Shown: one piece after another, positions 45,662-55,398 of the stretch
Layout of the letters: every line of letters starts with the position of its first letter
Numbering within the stretch: position 1 is the first letter of the stretch
The notes under the pieces: model-generated
Database searches by the model: none
What the model saw: only the letters and a program-made list of their open reading frames with translations
What the model was told of the DNA's origin: nothing
NCBI RefSeq assembly: GCF_900143695.1
Contig: NZ_FRFE01000006.1
Span: 62,001 to 126,000, forward strand
Direction: 5' to 3'
Origin: Desulfopila aestuarii DSM 18488
Lineage (GTDB): Bacteria > Desulfobacterota > Desulfobulbia > Desulfobulbales > Desulfocapsaceae
Length of the DNA stretch: 64,000 bases
Made by a program: the position numbers and the translations under genes

Positions 45662-46969
45662 TTATAAAATCATACCGCCAAGAACAAAACCGATTGCGAC
45701 GGCAAAAGCGATGGTCAGGGTCCCCGGGATAAGAAATGGATGATCAAATACATACTTTCCGATTCTGGTTGAACCGGTGTCATCGAACTCAACCGCAGCC
45801 AGCAGGGTCGGATAAGTCGGCAGAACAAAAAGAGCACTTACTGCGGCAAAGGAAGCAATAGCCGCAAGTGGGCTTACCCCTAAGGCGAGAGCTGCCGGCA
45901 TCAGTGCCCTTGTAGTTGCAGCCTGAGAATAGAGCAGCATGGCTGCAAAAAACAATACCACGGCAAGACTCCAAGGCTTTGCTGCCAGGAGATTACTGGC
46001 AAAGACATTTATCTCTTCAAGATGTGCAGCAACAAATGTCGTTCCTAGCCAGGCTACTCCAAGAACGCATATGCAGGCACTCATGCCTGATTTGAAGGTC
46101 CCTGCGTTGACGATTTGTTTTGCATCAATCCTGCAAAATATCGTAATGAGAGTGGCCGTCGCGAGCATAAAGGTGATTATGGCGTGATCACGGGCAAGCA
46201 CAGGGGCGGTGATAAGACCAACTGTCGGGCTTATTGCTGTTGCATAGAAAACAACGCAGACGATGGCGAAGCAAAAAAACAGTACAGACCGTTTTGCTTC
46301 CGGTGCCAGTTCCTGTTTTCTGTCGTTTTCTGATGTCAATTTCACAAGCCCTTTTGCCAATCGTTCTTGATAAACGGGGTCGTCTTTTAATTCCTTTCCT
46401 AGAAAATTGGTCACCACTGCGCCGAGCATGACCGCAGTAAAGCTACTTGGAATAGCTATGAGCAGCAGTTGCACATAATCGACGCCAATCTTTTCCAGTT
46501 CAGCCGAAAAAAAGACAACTGCTGCAGATATTGGTGAGGCAGTTATGGCAATCTGGGAGGCCACAGTGGCTATGGCTAGGGGCCGGGACGGTCGAATCCC
46601 TTCCCTTTTGGCAACCTCTGCGATGACCGGCAGGGTTGAAAAGGCTGTATGACCTGTCCCCGCCAGCAAGGTCATGAAATAGGTAACAATCGGTGCATAA
46701 AAGGTGATGTACTTTGGATTGCTTTTCAAAATTTTTTCAGCAAGATGAACAAGATAGTCGAGGCCTCCGGCTTCCTGCATGGCAGCTATCGCTGCTATCA
46801 CCGACATGATGATCAAAATAACATCGACAGGTATAGCGCCAGGCTCGATCCCGAAAAGCAATGCGAGAACAAGAACCCCAAATCCGCCAGCAAAACCGAT
46901 ACCTATGCTGCCGATTCTCGCACCAAGCCAGATAAAAAACAAAACGACCAGCAGTTCAACGATCCACAT
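45662..46969 (-). CDS. dcuA: Anaerobic C4-dicarboxylate transporter (DcuA/DcuB type)
   Basis: A 435-residue inner-membrane carrier with 10-12 helices. The N-terminus MWIVELLVVLFFIWLGARIG and the loop PIVTYFMTLLAGTGHTAFST are typical of the Dcu family, which exchanges fumarate, aspartate and succinate under anaerobiosis. ATG 46969 has GGAGGAG at ideal spacing and the length then equals DcuA; the open frame upstream is not membrane-like. The adjacent aspartase recalls the aspA-dcuA pair of enterobacteria and favours aspartate uptake with succinate or fumarate export. Confidence 0.9.
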   Translation of the reverse strand: MWIVELLVVLFFIWLGARIGSIGIGFAGGFGVLVLALLFGIEPGAIPVDVILIIMSVIAAIAAMQEAGGLDYLVHLAEKILKSNPKYITFYAPIVTYFMTLLAGTGHTAFSTLPVIAEVAKREGIRPSRPLAIATVASQIAITASPISAAVVFFSAELEKIGVDYVQLLLIAIPSSFTAVMLGAVVTNFLGKELKDDPVYQERLAKGLVKLTSENDRKQELAPEAKRSVLFFCFAIVCVVFYATAISPTVGLITAPVLARDHAIITFMLATATLITIFCRIDAKQIVNAGTFKSGMSACICVLGVAWLGTTFVAAHLEEINVFASNLLAAKPWSLAVVLFFAAMLLYSQAATTRALMPAALALGVSPLAAIASFAAVSALFVLPTYPTLLAAVEFDDTGSTRIGKYVFDHPFLIPGTLTIAFAVAIGFVLGGMIL

Positions 46970-47065
46970 GAATCTCCTCCATTGAAATGAGTCCAGCTTC
47001 GCCTGCCTGAGACCTCGCCTCCGACCCCAGATACCAAAGGTCATCACTTTTAGATTTTAGGTGTC

Positions 47066-48715
47066 TTACGTTTTTTTCCGAAATAATGCCTTGCTGATAA
47101 GTAGGTCACGACCATAGATGTCTTCATAGAACGTGATCGTGTCATCAATTACAACCGCCGTGCGGTAAATCATATGTATCGGTATTGGTTTATCCAGAAC
47201 AACAACTTTCCTTTGACCGGTTGCGATAAGCTGATCAATTTTCTCCACCGACCATCCTGCCTGTGGCCCGCCCAACAGCCAGGAAGCCATTTCGACAGGT
47301 TTTCCAAGACGTATGCAGCCGTGACTGAAAGCCCGACGATCTTTTGCAAAAAGAGTTCGCTGAGGGGTGTCGTGCAGGTAGACATTATAGCTGTTGGGAA
47401 ACATGATCTTCAATGTCCCAAGATCGTTGCCTGGACCGGGATCCTGTCTTATACGATAACGCCGCATCTGTTGGGGAGACACCTTGCTCCAGTTAATTTT
47501 TGTACTGTCGAGTTCTTTGGTATCTGCTTCCCAACCGTTAAACAGCCGCATTTTCCTTTCCCGTAGATAATTTCTGTTCTGACGGAGTTTAGGTAAAGTT
47601 TCTTTGCTTGCGATCGATGGCGGCACCGTCCAATACGGGTTAAACTCGATATATTTAATGGTGTCGTTGAACACAGGAGTTTGTTGATACTCCTTGCCTA
47701 CAACAACAGGCATGGTCAGATCGAACTTCCCCGCATTTCCGGCAGAAGCTGTAAACCCGGCAATATTGACAACTACCAGTCGATCGTCGAGTATTGATCG
47801 ATCCAGCCAGCGATAACGCTCCATATTCAGTATTATCTGCTCAATTCTTTTACTGACCGGCACATTCATGGCGGCAATGGTCTGTTTACCGATTACGCCA
47901 TCCGGTTGCAGGCCATGTTGACGTTGGAAGGACTGAACACTTTTCTCAAGTACTCCGTCATAAAATACCGAACTGCTGCCATCTCCGGACAATTCATTGG
48001 TCACCTGAAGGCGTTTTCTGATAGTTAAAATCCGATCATCACTCATACCAGGTTTTAACACCTGCCCATCAGGAACCATCGGCCAACCACCCAACGCTGC
48101 CAGTACCCGGTATTCTGCCAGCTTTTTCATGAGACCGTCATATTGCAGAAATGGCGGGGCCTGGTCGTCTAAAAAATTCTTCATATCTGCTGCCGCGAAT
48201 GCTTCTTTCCAGAGAGGCCTCCAGGCAACTTCCGCGTTCCGGGCTGAGGCAAACAACTTCGGGTCAATTTCACGAACAGCCAGCCGCCCTTCCCTTTGAT
48301 CAGCGACAAAGCGCATCATACCAAGCGTTAAAACCAGGTCGAGACGGACCAGACCTGCCGTATCCTTGCTATCCCAGTAACGATGAATCAAATCAGTAAA
48401 ATAGTCACCAGGTTCAAGCCCCTGACTTGCAGCATCATCGAGCACGGCCCTGATTGCTTCAGCTCTTCTGCCCGGTCGGCCATTTTCGAGCCAATACGGT
48501 TGCAACCCGTTAGCATGGTAAATCTCAGATAGTGCAGAATCAATTTCCGCTGCATTCCTTCCATGTACATTCAACCCCAGATATTGTGCAGGCCCCGCTG
48601 CCAGATGCTCGATAAATTCGTTCTCATACTGATCGTCAGCAACACATATTCTGACAATGCCGGATAACATCATGACAGCTGACAACACAAAGATCAGCAC
48701 CTTCGTTCTTCTCAT
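47066..48715 (-). CDS. L,D-transpeptidase of the YcbB/LdtD type
   Basis: A 549-residue periplasmic peptidoglycan cross-linking enzyme. ATG 48715 is preceded by GGGGAG and opens a signal/anchor sequence (VLIFVLSAVMMLSGIVRICV). A scaffold domain (about 40-250), a peptidoglycan-binding domain (about 245-305: VQSFQRQHGLQPDGVIGKQT) and the YkuD catalytic domain (about 320-500) follow. The active site reads FSHGCIRLGKPVEMASWLL with catalytic Cys, and NVYLHDTPQRTLF upstream. Domain order and length agree with E. coli LdtD. It makes 3-3 cross-links or acts in envelope stress. Confidence 0.9.
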   Translation of the reverse strand: MRRTKVLIFVLSAVMMLSGIVRICVADDQYENEFIEHLAAGPAQYLGLNVHGRNAAEIDSALSEIYHANGLQPYWLENGRPGRRAEAIRAVLDDAASQGLEPGDYFTDLIHRYWDSKDTAGLVRLDLVLTLGMMRFVADQREGRLAVREIDPKLFASARNAEVAWRPLWKEAFAAADMKNFLDDQAPPFLQYDGLMKKLAEYRVLAALGGWPMVPDGQVLKPGMSDDRILTIRKRLQVTNELSGDGSSSVFYDGVLEKSVQSFQRQHGLQPDGVIGKQTIAAMNVPVSKRIEQIILNMERYRWLDRSILDDRLVVVNIAGFTASAGNAGKFDLTMPVVVGKEYQQTPVFNDTIKYIEFNPYWTVPPSIASKETLPKLRQNRNYLRERKMRLFNGWEADTKELDSTKINWSKVSPQQMRRYRIRQDPGPGNDLGTLKIMFPNSYNVYLHDTPQRTLFAKDRRAFSHGCIRLGKPVEMASWLLGGPQAGWSVEKIDQLIATGQRKVVVLDKPIPIHMIYRTAVVIDDTITFYEDIYGRDLLISKALFRKKT

Positions 48716-49294
48716 TTCTTCTCCCCACGACGTCAAACAGACTCTTGTTCTTTTTTTACCCGGATGGACCATATTTCTCTCGCAATCGCGAGAATAATTA
48801 GTCCATTTCCATTCGCTTTGCACGTATTACCTAACAGAAATTACCCACACAATGAAACTCGACAATTACGATAACATTCAAAATCACAGCTTCTCCACCA
48901 CTTATACAGGTTCATAGAAAACATATACATTTCGCAAATATGAACAGAACCTTCCACAAATTCGCATTTCTATAGAGCAGTACGACAACACACAAATCTA
49001 ACCAGTTGTAATTTCACCGACATTTACACGCCACTTGTGGATCAGATATTGCAATAGTTTTGCAATGTTACCCCCACAGGCCATTCTCATTTTAACTGGA
49101 ACAGGATGGCATGATTCGTTTTCCTCCAGATCATTGCAAATGGACAGTGTCAACAACCTGACCCCTTTGTACACCAATTGATCGTCAGGTATTTTTCAGA
49201 TTACATGATTAAACTTAGTGAGTATTGCAACTTTCTACAAGATCATCAGGCAGCCAACAGGAACAGGAAGATCAAGCAATCAAGGAGGTGAACT
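48716..49294. other. Long AT-rich divergent intergenic region
   Basis: A gap of 579 bases between the L,D-transpeptidase and the four-module hydrolase. No gene is supported. Visible items are a tandem TTGCAAT at 49053 and 49065 and, at the 3' end, a full-length Shine-Dalgarno AAGGAGGTGA (49282-49291) belonging to the next gene. Promoters for both divergent genes should lie here, but none was assigned. Confidence 0.45.
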
Positions 49295-52189
49295 ATGGAA
49301 AATACAAAAGTCAAATCCTTACTGTTGATGAAAGGCAGTGTCGGCAAAAAAGTAAAAGTCTTAAAAGATGCACTGGCAAAAGCTCTAGGAGAGAGTCTTC
49401 ATGGTTACGAACTAGACAAAGGAGAAGTGTTCGATATCGCCACAGAGACCGCACTTCGAGCCTGGCAGGCATCGGTAGGCCTCGTACCGGATGGCATTGC
49501 TGGGCCGAGGACGATGAGTGCCCTTGGCGTTGCCGCAGAGCATGAACTTGATGTGAGAGTCGATGTCGCTTCAGTCTGCACCCTTTTTCCATACACAAAG
49601 TCCTCCAATATATCCAAAAACCTCCCCTATGTTACAGCTGCACTGGCAGCATTCGGCCTAACCAACCCGCAAATGATCGGTGTCGCGCTTGGTACAATCC
49701 GAGCTGAAACTGAAGGTTTTGTGCCGATAGCGGAAATGCCATCCCATTTCAATACGTTACCGGGACAAGCCCCGTTTAGCGCGTACGATAACAGGAGAAA
49801 TATCGGCAATACCAGGGTTGGTGACGGTGCCCGCTATAAAGGACGAGGTTTTGTACAGCTGACCGGCCGGGCCAATTATGAGAATTTCGGCAGCCTCCTC
49901 GATATCCCTCTAGCCGAAAACCCTGACCTTGGTTGCGCCCCTGAGATTGCCGCCTGCCTCCTTGCTGCCTTTCTGGCTTCCAAAGAAAAAACAATTACCG
50001 AAGGACTGGCAACAGAGGACCTGAAAAAAATCCGTAGAGCGGTCAATGGCGGCAGCCATGGACTTGATCGATTCACTGATACCTTCGTAAAAGCCAGCGA
50101 ACTTTGGGGTAAAGCTCGACCAAGGGTGATGATGGCCGGCGAAATGGCTGGCGAAGAGACACTGACGGCAGCGCAGCAGCGAGCCGCCTCAAATGTCAGC
50201 AGCGATCCGGCCGATTTGCGCGATAGACCATACACCCCGCCTCCCCGCTCCCTTCCTGAGATTTATCCGGATAATGCTGATGTTAAAAAGTTCATCGGAG
50301 CATACAGTAAGGCCGGTCTCATTCTCAATCAGGGCAGAGAAGGCGCCTGCACCGGTTTTGGGCTTGCCTGCGTCATCAACTACCTGCGCTGGCGCGCATC
50401 AGGAGCGCCTGGCCAGTTTGAATCGGTTAGCCCACGCATGCTTTATCATTTTGCTCGTCGTTATGATGAGTATGAAGGCGAAAACTATGAAGGCTCAAGC
50501 TGTCGCGGCGCACTGAAAGGCTGGTTCCATAACGGGGTCTGCCTTGACAGCAGGTGGCCGTATCATCCCGGCGACAATAGTTCCCTGCCTCTGTCAGGTT
50601 GGGACACCGATGCGGCTGAGCGAACCCTTGGCGTGTATTACCGGATCTCCACCAAGGCTATCACTGACTTGCAGGCAGCAATCCATGAAGTTGGCGCGAT
50701 TTATGTCTCTGCCTATACCCATAAGGGCTGGGAAACTGTTGGCAATACCGCCAGCCCCCCATCATCCCATGCCGGCCTGCCAGTTATCACATACAATGGC
50801 GTACCATCACGGAAAGGCGGCCATGCCTTTGCCCTTGTGGGTTTCAATAGAAAGGGATTTGTCATTCAAAACTCCTGGGGTACCAGATGGGGCGCGGCCG
50901 GCTTCGCACTCATCACTTATGAGGATTGGCTTGCACACGCTATGGATGCCTGGGTGGCGGCCATGGGTGTCCCTGGCGTCATCTCTGGGAGACTGTCCTC
51001 TCCGAAAGCGGCTGCAGGGACAACCGCTGCAGAAGGCAAGGTGCCTGAAAGCTGGTGGAATGAAGCGACTGCCTATCAGCACAGTATAGTCTTTGGTAAT
51101 AACGGCAGGGTGGAACGCTTTGATCAGGTTGATGGCTTGACCCGCACTTTACAGAATCAGGCCTGTGTCCTGCCTGATTCATGGTTTAGAAACAGCCAGC
51201 ATAAGAAAAAACGTCTCGTCATTTATGCTCATGGCGGCCTCAATAGTGAGGAGTCGGCTATCAAACGGGCCCAGGCCATGGGTCGCTATTTCATCGGCAA
51301 CGGCTGCTACCCCCTCTTTCTTGTCTGGAAAAGCGGTTTGCTTGAATCGATCGGCAATATCCTCGCCGATAAAATGTATAAAGGCGACGACACCAGGGCC
51401 CAGGGATTCGGCGACTGGCTGAGCGATTCAGTCTCTGATCCTCTCATCGAGAAAACCATTGGCCGCCCTTTCGCCAGGCCATTATGGAGTGAGATGAAGG
51501 AAAACGCCATCTTGGCCTCGGAAAGCGGTCGAGGTGGTGATTTGCTGGTGTCAGCCTTAAAATCACTGGCCGGGAGCTGGGGTGACAATTTCGAGCTGCA
51601 CCTTATGGGTCACTCAGCCGGTTCCATCATTCTTGGAAGACTGCTCGATCTCTTTGCTCGCCAGGAACTGATAGACAAGGTTGCCTCAGTACATCTCTAT
51701 GCGCCCGCCTGTACTGTGGCCTTTGCCAACAGACATTATGCACCGCAAACGAAAATCATGAAAAACCTCTATCTGGATATCTTAAGCGATGCCCGGGAAC
51801 AAGACGATCAGGTTGCGCAAATATATCGAAAATCCCTGCTCTACTTCGTCTCCAATGCCCTTGAGGCTGATCACCGCATGCCTATTCTCGGTATGGCAAA
51901 TGTCTTCAATCAGCAATATTCAGGCTGGGACGGTTCGTCTTTTACCGGAGAGACCCTCTCCAACTGGCTAAACGCTGTAGAAATCTGTCGACTCGAGAAA
52001 CGACTGACTATCCATGATGAGCAAACCATCCAGACCCGACTTGGCAACGGCAGTTCAATGAGCCCCAAGATCGAGAAAGCCTCTCATGGCGGTTTTGACA
52101 ACAATATCAATGTGGTGGAAAAATCGCTCAAACGCATAACCGGTTCAACCGAACTGAACCTGCCGGTTGAGGATCTGGTAGGTTTTTGA
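49295..52189 (+). CDS. Four-module hydrolase: peptidoglycan-binding, GH19, papain-like peptidase, alpha/beta hydrolase
   Basis: A 964-residue protein with four recognisable modules. (1) A peptidoglycan-binding domain at about 8-88 (LRAWQASVGLVPDGIAGPRT). (2) A GH19 chitinase/lysozyme-like domain at about 95-295, with catalytic Glu in IRAETEGF and GRGFVQLTGRANYENFG. (3) A C1A papain-like peptidase at about 325-575, with Cys in GREGACTGFG, His in GGHAFALVGF and Asn in QNSWGTRWG. (4) An alpha/beta hydrolase at about 630-945, with YAHGGLNSEE, nucleophile Ser in MGHSAGS and a probable His in SHGGFDNN. All active sites look intact. There is no signal peptide or membrane helix, so export by a specialised system, lysis or an intracellular role must be considered. 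A full anti-Shine-Dalgarno complement precedes the ATG, predicting strong translation. Confidence 0.87.
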   Translation: MENTKVKSLLLMKGSVGKKVKVLKDALAKALGESLHGYELDKGEVFDIATETALRAWQASVGLVPDGIAGPRTMSALGVAAEHELDVRVDVASVCTLFPYTKSSNISKNLPYVTAALAAFGLTNPQMIGVALGTIRAETEGFVPIAEMPSHFNTLPGQAPFSAYDNRRNIGNTRVGDGARYKGRGFVQLTGRANYENFGSLLDIPLAENPDLGCAPEIAACLLAAFLASKEKTITEGLATEDLKKIRRAVNGGSHGLDRFTDTFVKASELWGKARPRVMMAGEMAGEETLTAAQQRAASNVSSDPADLRDRPYTPPPRSLPEIYPDNADVKKFIGAYSKAGLILNQGREGACTGFGLACVINYLRWRASGAPGQFESVSPRMLYHFARRYDEYEGENYEGSSCRGALKGWFHNGVCLDSRWPYHPGDNSSLPLSGWDTDAAERTLGVYYRISTKAITDLQAAIHEVGAIYVSAYTHKGWETVGNTASPPSSHAGLPVITYNGVPSRKGGHAFALVGFNRKGFVIQNSWGTRWGAAGFALITYEDWLAHAMDAWVAAMGVPGVISGRLSSPKAAAGTTAAEGKVPESWWNEATAYQHSIVFGNNGRVERFDQVDGLTRTLQNQACVLPDSWFRNSQHKKKRLVIYAHGGLNSEESAIKRAQAMGRYFIGNGCYPLFLVWKSGLLESIGNILADKMYKGDDTRAQGFGDWLSDSVSDPLIEKTIGRPFARPLWSEMKENAILASESGRGGDLLVSALKSLAGSWGDNFELHLMGHSAGSIILGRLLDLFARQELIDKVASVHLYAPACTVAFANRHYAPQTKIMKNLYLDILSDAREQDDQVAQIYRKSLLYFVSNALEADHRMPILGMANVFNQQYSGWDGSSFTGETLSNWLNAVEICRLEKRLTIHDEQTIQTRLGNGSSMSPKIEKASHGGFDNNINVVEKSLKRITGSTELNLPVEDLVGF

Positions 52190-52325
52190 GGTGACGGTTA
52201 TCCAAGCCCAGTGTCTTTTGACAATTGCCTGTCAAGTGGTTGCAGACTCCAAGTTAACATAGCCTGCAACCACAGTAGGTTTAGTGTATAGCAACTGGCT
52301 TGTCATCCATCGTTATGGAGGTTCC

Positions 52326-54380
52326 ATGTCACACTTACTGGTGTTGAAACAGAATCATTTTGTGCTTTGGAGGCCGAAAACGGATCCGGTTCCCGAGTTA
52401 GTGATTGGCGTTCTTCAACCGGGTAACCCCTGCACACTTGTAGAAAAAGAGGAATTGAAACTTGAAAAACACCCGGAATTTCCTGACTTGTGGGTACTGC
52501 ATGTCTCCAAAATCCCCCAGCTTCGTGAAGGTGGGGTCTACCACTATTTTTTCCGTGTACGTGATACCAACCCTTACAAATCGGCCCACGCTCTCATTGA
52601 GATCACCGACCCCATGGCTTACGGTGTCGACTGGCGACTGCGCGCCACCCATGCCGGAGAAGGATATGACGAAGACGATCGCGATCCCTCCTCAATCATC
52701 ATGTACAGTGGCGGGCTGCTGATTCCCTGCGATGCTGGTGGTGAAACAGCAATGGCCGGAGACGAAACCCTTACCATATCTTCCCTCGCCCCTAACAACA
52801 GATGTGTCATATATGAATTACCTACTTCCTGGTCGCGTGAGGGAGAGCAGGGTGGCAAACTGATCGATGTCGGATCATTCAGGGATGTGCTTTCACTCAT
52901 TCAGGTCGAGGCAAGGCCTGTAAATTTTTCTGGTATCGCGGCCCTTGAGAACCGAGCTCACCTTCAGGAACTTGGGATCAATGCGCTGGAATTGAACCCA
53001 CCCGCAGACAGCTGGGTCGATCGCCAATGGGGCTATGCAACCAGTAACTATTTTGCTCCCGACTGGGATCTTGGTAAACCCTTCGGCAATACCTGGTCAA
53101 CCGCAACGAGTGATCTCTCCCGGCTGATCACCACCTGTCATAGTCATGGCATCCGCTTTTTCGTCGATATGGCCATGGGTTTTTCCAATCGCTGCCCCCT
53201 TGCAAATCTCAATTTTACTGATTTTCTGGTAAAAGAGACGGAGATTCCAGAAGAGGTCGATCCAGAAAAAGGATCACGGCAAAACTGGGGAGGCGATCTT
53301 TTCAAATATGGCTTCCATACAAACGGCTACCACCCGGAAAGCGGTATGCCAGGCGACATCTACCCCGCTCGCGAATTCATGAAAACGCAACTGTATCACT
53401 GGATAAACCATTATCATATTGATGGGGTCAGAATTGACAGTGTCAAAACCGTCAGCAATTGGGACTTTATTGAGGACTTCACAGCAGCAGGCCGGAGCAG
53501 GTGGCTGCTAAGGTGTTCAGAAACAGAAATGACGAGCGAGACAGCCAACAGCCGTTTCCTTGTTGTTGCGGAAATCCTTGATGACCAGGAAGAAAAAGAG
53601 ATGGTACGGCAAAAGCGTACAGACGGCATCTGGAACGACAGTTTCAAACGTCGAATCAGGCACGCCATTCTTGGCTGCAACCTTAATGAAGATGATGGCT
53701 TTGGCGATATGATCCGAAAAATGATCGACAGCCGCCGGCTCGGCTATAGTGATCTCAGCCAGGTCGTGAACTATGTCGGCAGTCATGATGTCGAAGGGTA
53801 TCAGAATGAGCGGCTCTATGACTTTCTTGATAATAACGGAATCTGGCAGAAGCAGGAACGGATCCAACTCGCCTTTACCTGCCTGCTGACAGCAGTTGGC
53901 ATACCCATGATTCTCGCTGGCGACGAATTTGCTGACAAACACGACCTGAAGGTGCTCCATCCTGAAAAACAGATGGATGCCGTAAACTTTGAACGTATGG
54001 CCATCCCCTGGCGAGCCGATCTCTTCAGATATGTTGCACGGCTTGTGCAACTCCGTACTTCTCATCCGGCACTTGCTCAGAACGAAACAGAATTTTTCCA
54101 TGAGGATTTCACAGATAACAGACGCGTCATAGCCTGGTTACGGGGTGTGCGAGGCACTGCTGAACAGCTAGTAGTTGTTGCAAACTTCTCTGACTGGGCC
54201 TCGTCACCAGGTCCCGGCACTATCGAGGCTGAATATGCAGTACCCAACTGGCCGTTTCTTCCAAAGGGAATGCATTGGCGGGAAGTAACCCAGGAGCGCG
54301 ATGTACCAGGCGAATGGGCCGGACGTGAACCACTCTTTCCCTGGGAGGCAAAAGTATATATACCTGCCGCACCCGCCTGA
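52326..54380 (+). CDS. GH13 (alpha-amylase superfamily) glycoside hydrolase
   Basis: A 684-residue enzyme acting on alpha-glucans. The ATG at 52326 has GGAGG seven bases upstream; the frame also opens at a GTG 14 codons earlier without such a site. An N-terminal beta-sandwich (about 1-105) resembles the CBM48-type domain of branching or debranching enzymes. The TIM barrel (about 190-560) carries the nucleophile Asp in DGVRIDSVKTV, the acid/base Glu in LVVAEILDD and the transition-state Asp in VGSHDVEGY. The first conserved region is unusual (FFVDMAMGFSN, lacking the usual Asn-His). A C-terminal beta domain ends the protein. There is no signal peptide, so a cytoplasmic role in glycogen or maltodextrin metabolism is likely. 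Confidence 0.88.
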   Translation: MSHLLVLKQNHFVLWRPKTDPVPELVIGVLQPGNPCTLVEKEELKLEKHPEFPDLWVLHVSKIPQLREGGVYHYFFRVRDTNPYKSAHALIEITDPMAYGVDWRLRATHAGEGYDEDDRDPSSIIMYSGGLLIPCDAGGETAMAGDETLTISSLAPNNRCVIYELPTSWSREGEQGGKLIDVGSFRDVLSLIQVEARPVNFSGIAALENRAHLQELGINALELNPPADSWVDRQWGYATSNYFAPDWDLGKPFGNTWSTATSDLSRLITTCHSHGIRFFVDMAMGFSNRCPLANLNFTDFLVKETEIPEEVDPEKGSRQNWGGDLFKYGFHTNGYHPESGMPGDIYPAREFMKTQLYHWINHYHIDGVRIDSVKTVSNWDFIEDFTAAGRSRWLLRCSETEMTSETANSRFLVVAEILDDQEEKEMVRQKRTDGIWNDSFKRRIRHAILGCNLNEDDGFGDMIRKMIDSRRLGYSDLSQVVNYVGSHDVEGYQNERLYDFLDNNGIWQKQERIQLAFTCLLTAVGIPMILAGDEFADKHDLKVLHPEKQMDAVNFERMAIPWRADLFRYVARLVQLRTSHPALAQNETEFFHEDFTDNRRVIAWLRGVRGTAEQLVVVANFSDWASSPGPGTIEAEYAVPNWPFLPKGMHWREVTQERDVPGEWAGREPLFPWEAKVYIPAAPA

Positions 54381-54556
54381 CAATTCTTTAGGTCCGGATA
54401 CTCTCTACGTTATCCCCCTGCCGAACTTTTTGTCCGGCAGGAGGAAAACCCCTTTCCTTCGCACTTTACTTCGGCTATATGAGCCGTAAAGAAGCACCAC
54501 AGCCCGTCACAATTTCCAGGACTTCGCCCAATCTCTTTATCCGTAGGGTACTTTCC

Positions 54557-55153
54557 ATGAATCTGCCGAACTATACAGATTTTATTGCCATTTTTGACCC
54601 GGTCGTCTTCATGACCGGCCTTGCCGTTTTCTGTGCCCGGATCTGTGATGTCTCTATCGGCACGGTGCGGACCATTGTCACTGTCCAAGGCCGCTCCGTT
54701 CTGGCCTTCAGCCTTGCCGTCTTTGAAGTCACCATCTGGATCACGGTCATAAGCACTGTCATAACCCAGGTAAAAGATGTTCCTATCCTTGTAGTCTTTT
54801 ACTCCCTGGGATACGCTACAGGCAATGTCGTCGGCATTATGGTTGAGAAAAAACTTGCTTTTGGCTTTATCATTCTCAAGGTTTTCAGTCATTTTCATGG
54901 GAAATCGATGGCAGAATACTTCCGTCAACTTGGCCAGCCGGTCACCGTCTTTGAAGGCGAAGGACTACAGGGCCCTGTGCTGGAACTCTATATCGTCTGT
55001 CGCCGTCGCGATCTGAGATGGATGATCCCCAAGGTCTACGAACTTGACAGCGAGGCCTTTTACGTCGTCGAGCAAGCCCGCGATGTCAGTAAAGTGTTAA
55101 AACCCGTCTGCACACCACTTGGCGGCTGGCGGCAGCGGAATAACCGCAAATAA
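54557..55153 (+). CDS. DUF2179/UPF0316 membrane protein
   Basis: A 198-residue protein with three N-terminal membrane helices (about 14-32, 45-66, 74-95) followed by a cytoplasmic DUF2179 domain (about 100-185). The family hallmark ARICDVSIGTVRTIVTVQGR is at the N-terminus, and SLGYATGNVVGIMVEKKLAF precedes the soluble domain. DUF2179 domains resemble PII-like nucleotide-binding folds, and the family is thought to link small-molecule binding to membrane processes; the true function is unknown. ATG 54557 (AGGG nine bases upstream) is preferred over an earlier ATG at 54479 without a ribosome-binding site. Confidence 0.85.
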   Translation: MNLPNYTDFIAIFDPVVFMTGLAVFCARICDVSIGTVRTIVTVQGRSVLAFSLAVFEVTIWITVISTVITQVKDVPILVVFYSLGYATGNVVGIMVEKKLAFGFIILKVFSHFHGKSMAEYFRQLGQPVTVFEGEGLQGPVLELYIVCRRRDLRWMIPKVYELDSEAFYVVEQARDVSKVLKPVCTPLGGWRQRNNRK

Positions 55154-55262
55154 CCGATACACCTGCCTCAAATTTTCGGACGGGACTGACACCTGACAAC
55201 CTCAACATGCCGCGCGGTCTCATTGGAGGCCTTTCCTATCTGTCAGCTATCCTGTTCGAAAA

Positions 55263-55297
55263 ATGTTGAAATCTATGGTAATATAATTTTTCAACAT
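55263..55297. repeat. Inverted repeat in the promoter region of the MscS gene
   Basis: ATGTTGAAA (55263-55271) and TTTCAACAT (55289-55297) are exact inverted repeats separated by 17 AT-rich bases, 100 bases before the MscS gene. It could be an operator or a weak hairpin. There is no direct evidence of function. Confidence 0.35.
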
Positions 55298-55398
55298 GTT
55301 TGTCCGTTCATGACATGGTCTTGCTTTTCCCCAAATGACAACATTTTACAAACTTTACATATCCCGTTTTTTACCCATAAACCCGCTTGAGAGACAAA

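Noticed and set aside
54417-54441. CCTGCCG/CGGCAGG hairpin after the GH13 gene as a terminator
   Set aside because: A 7-bp stem with an 11-base loop and no following T-run; too weak to call.
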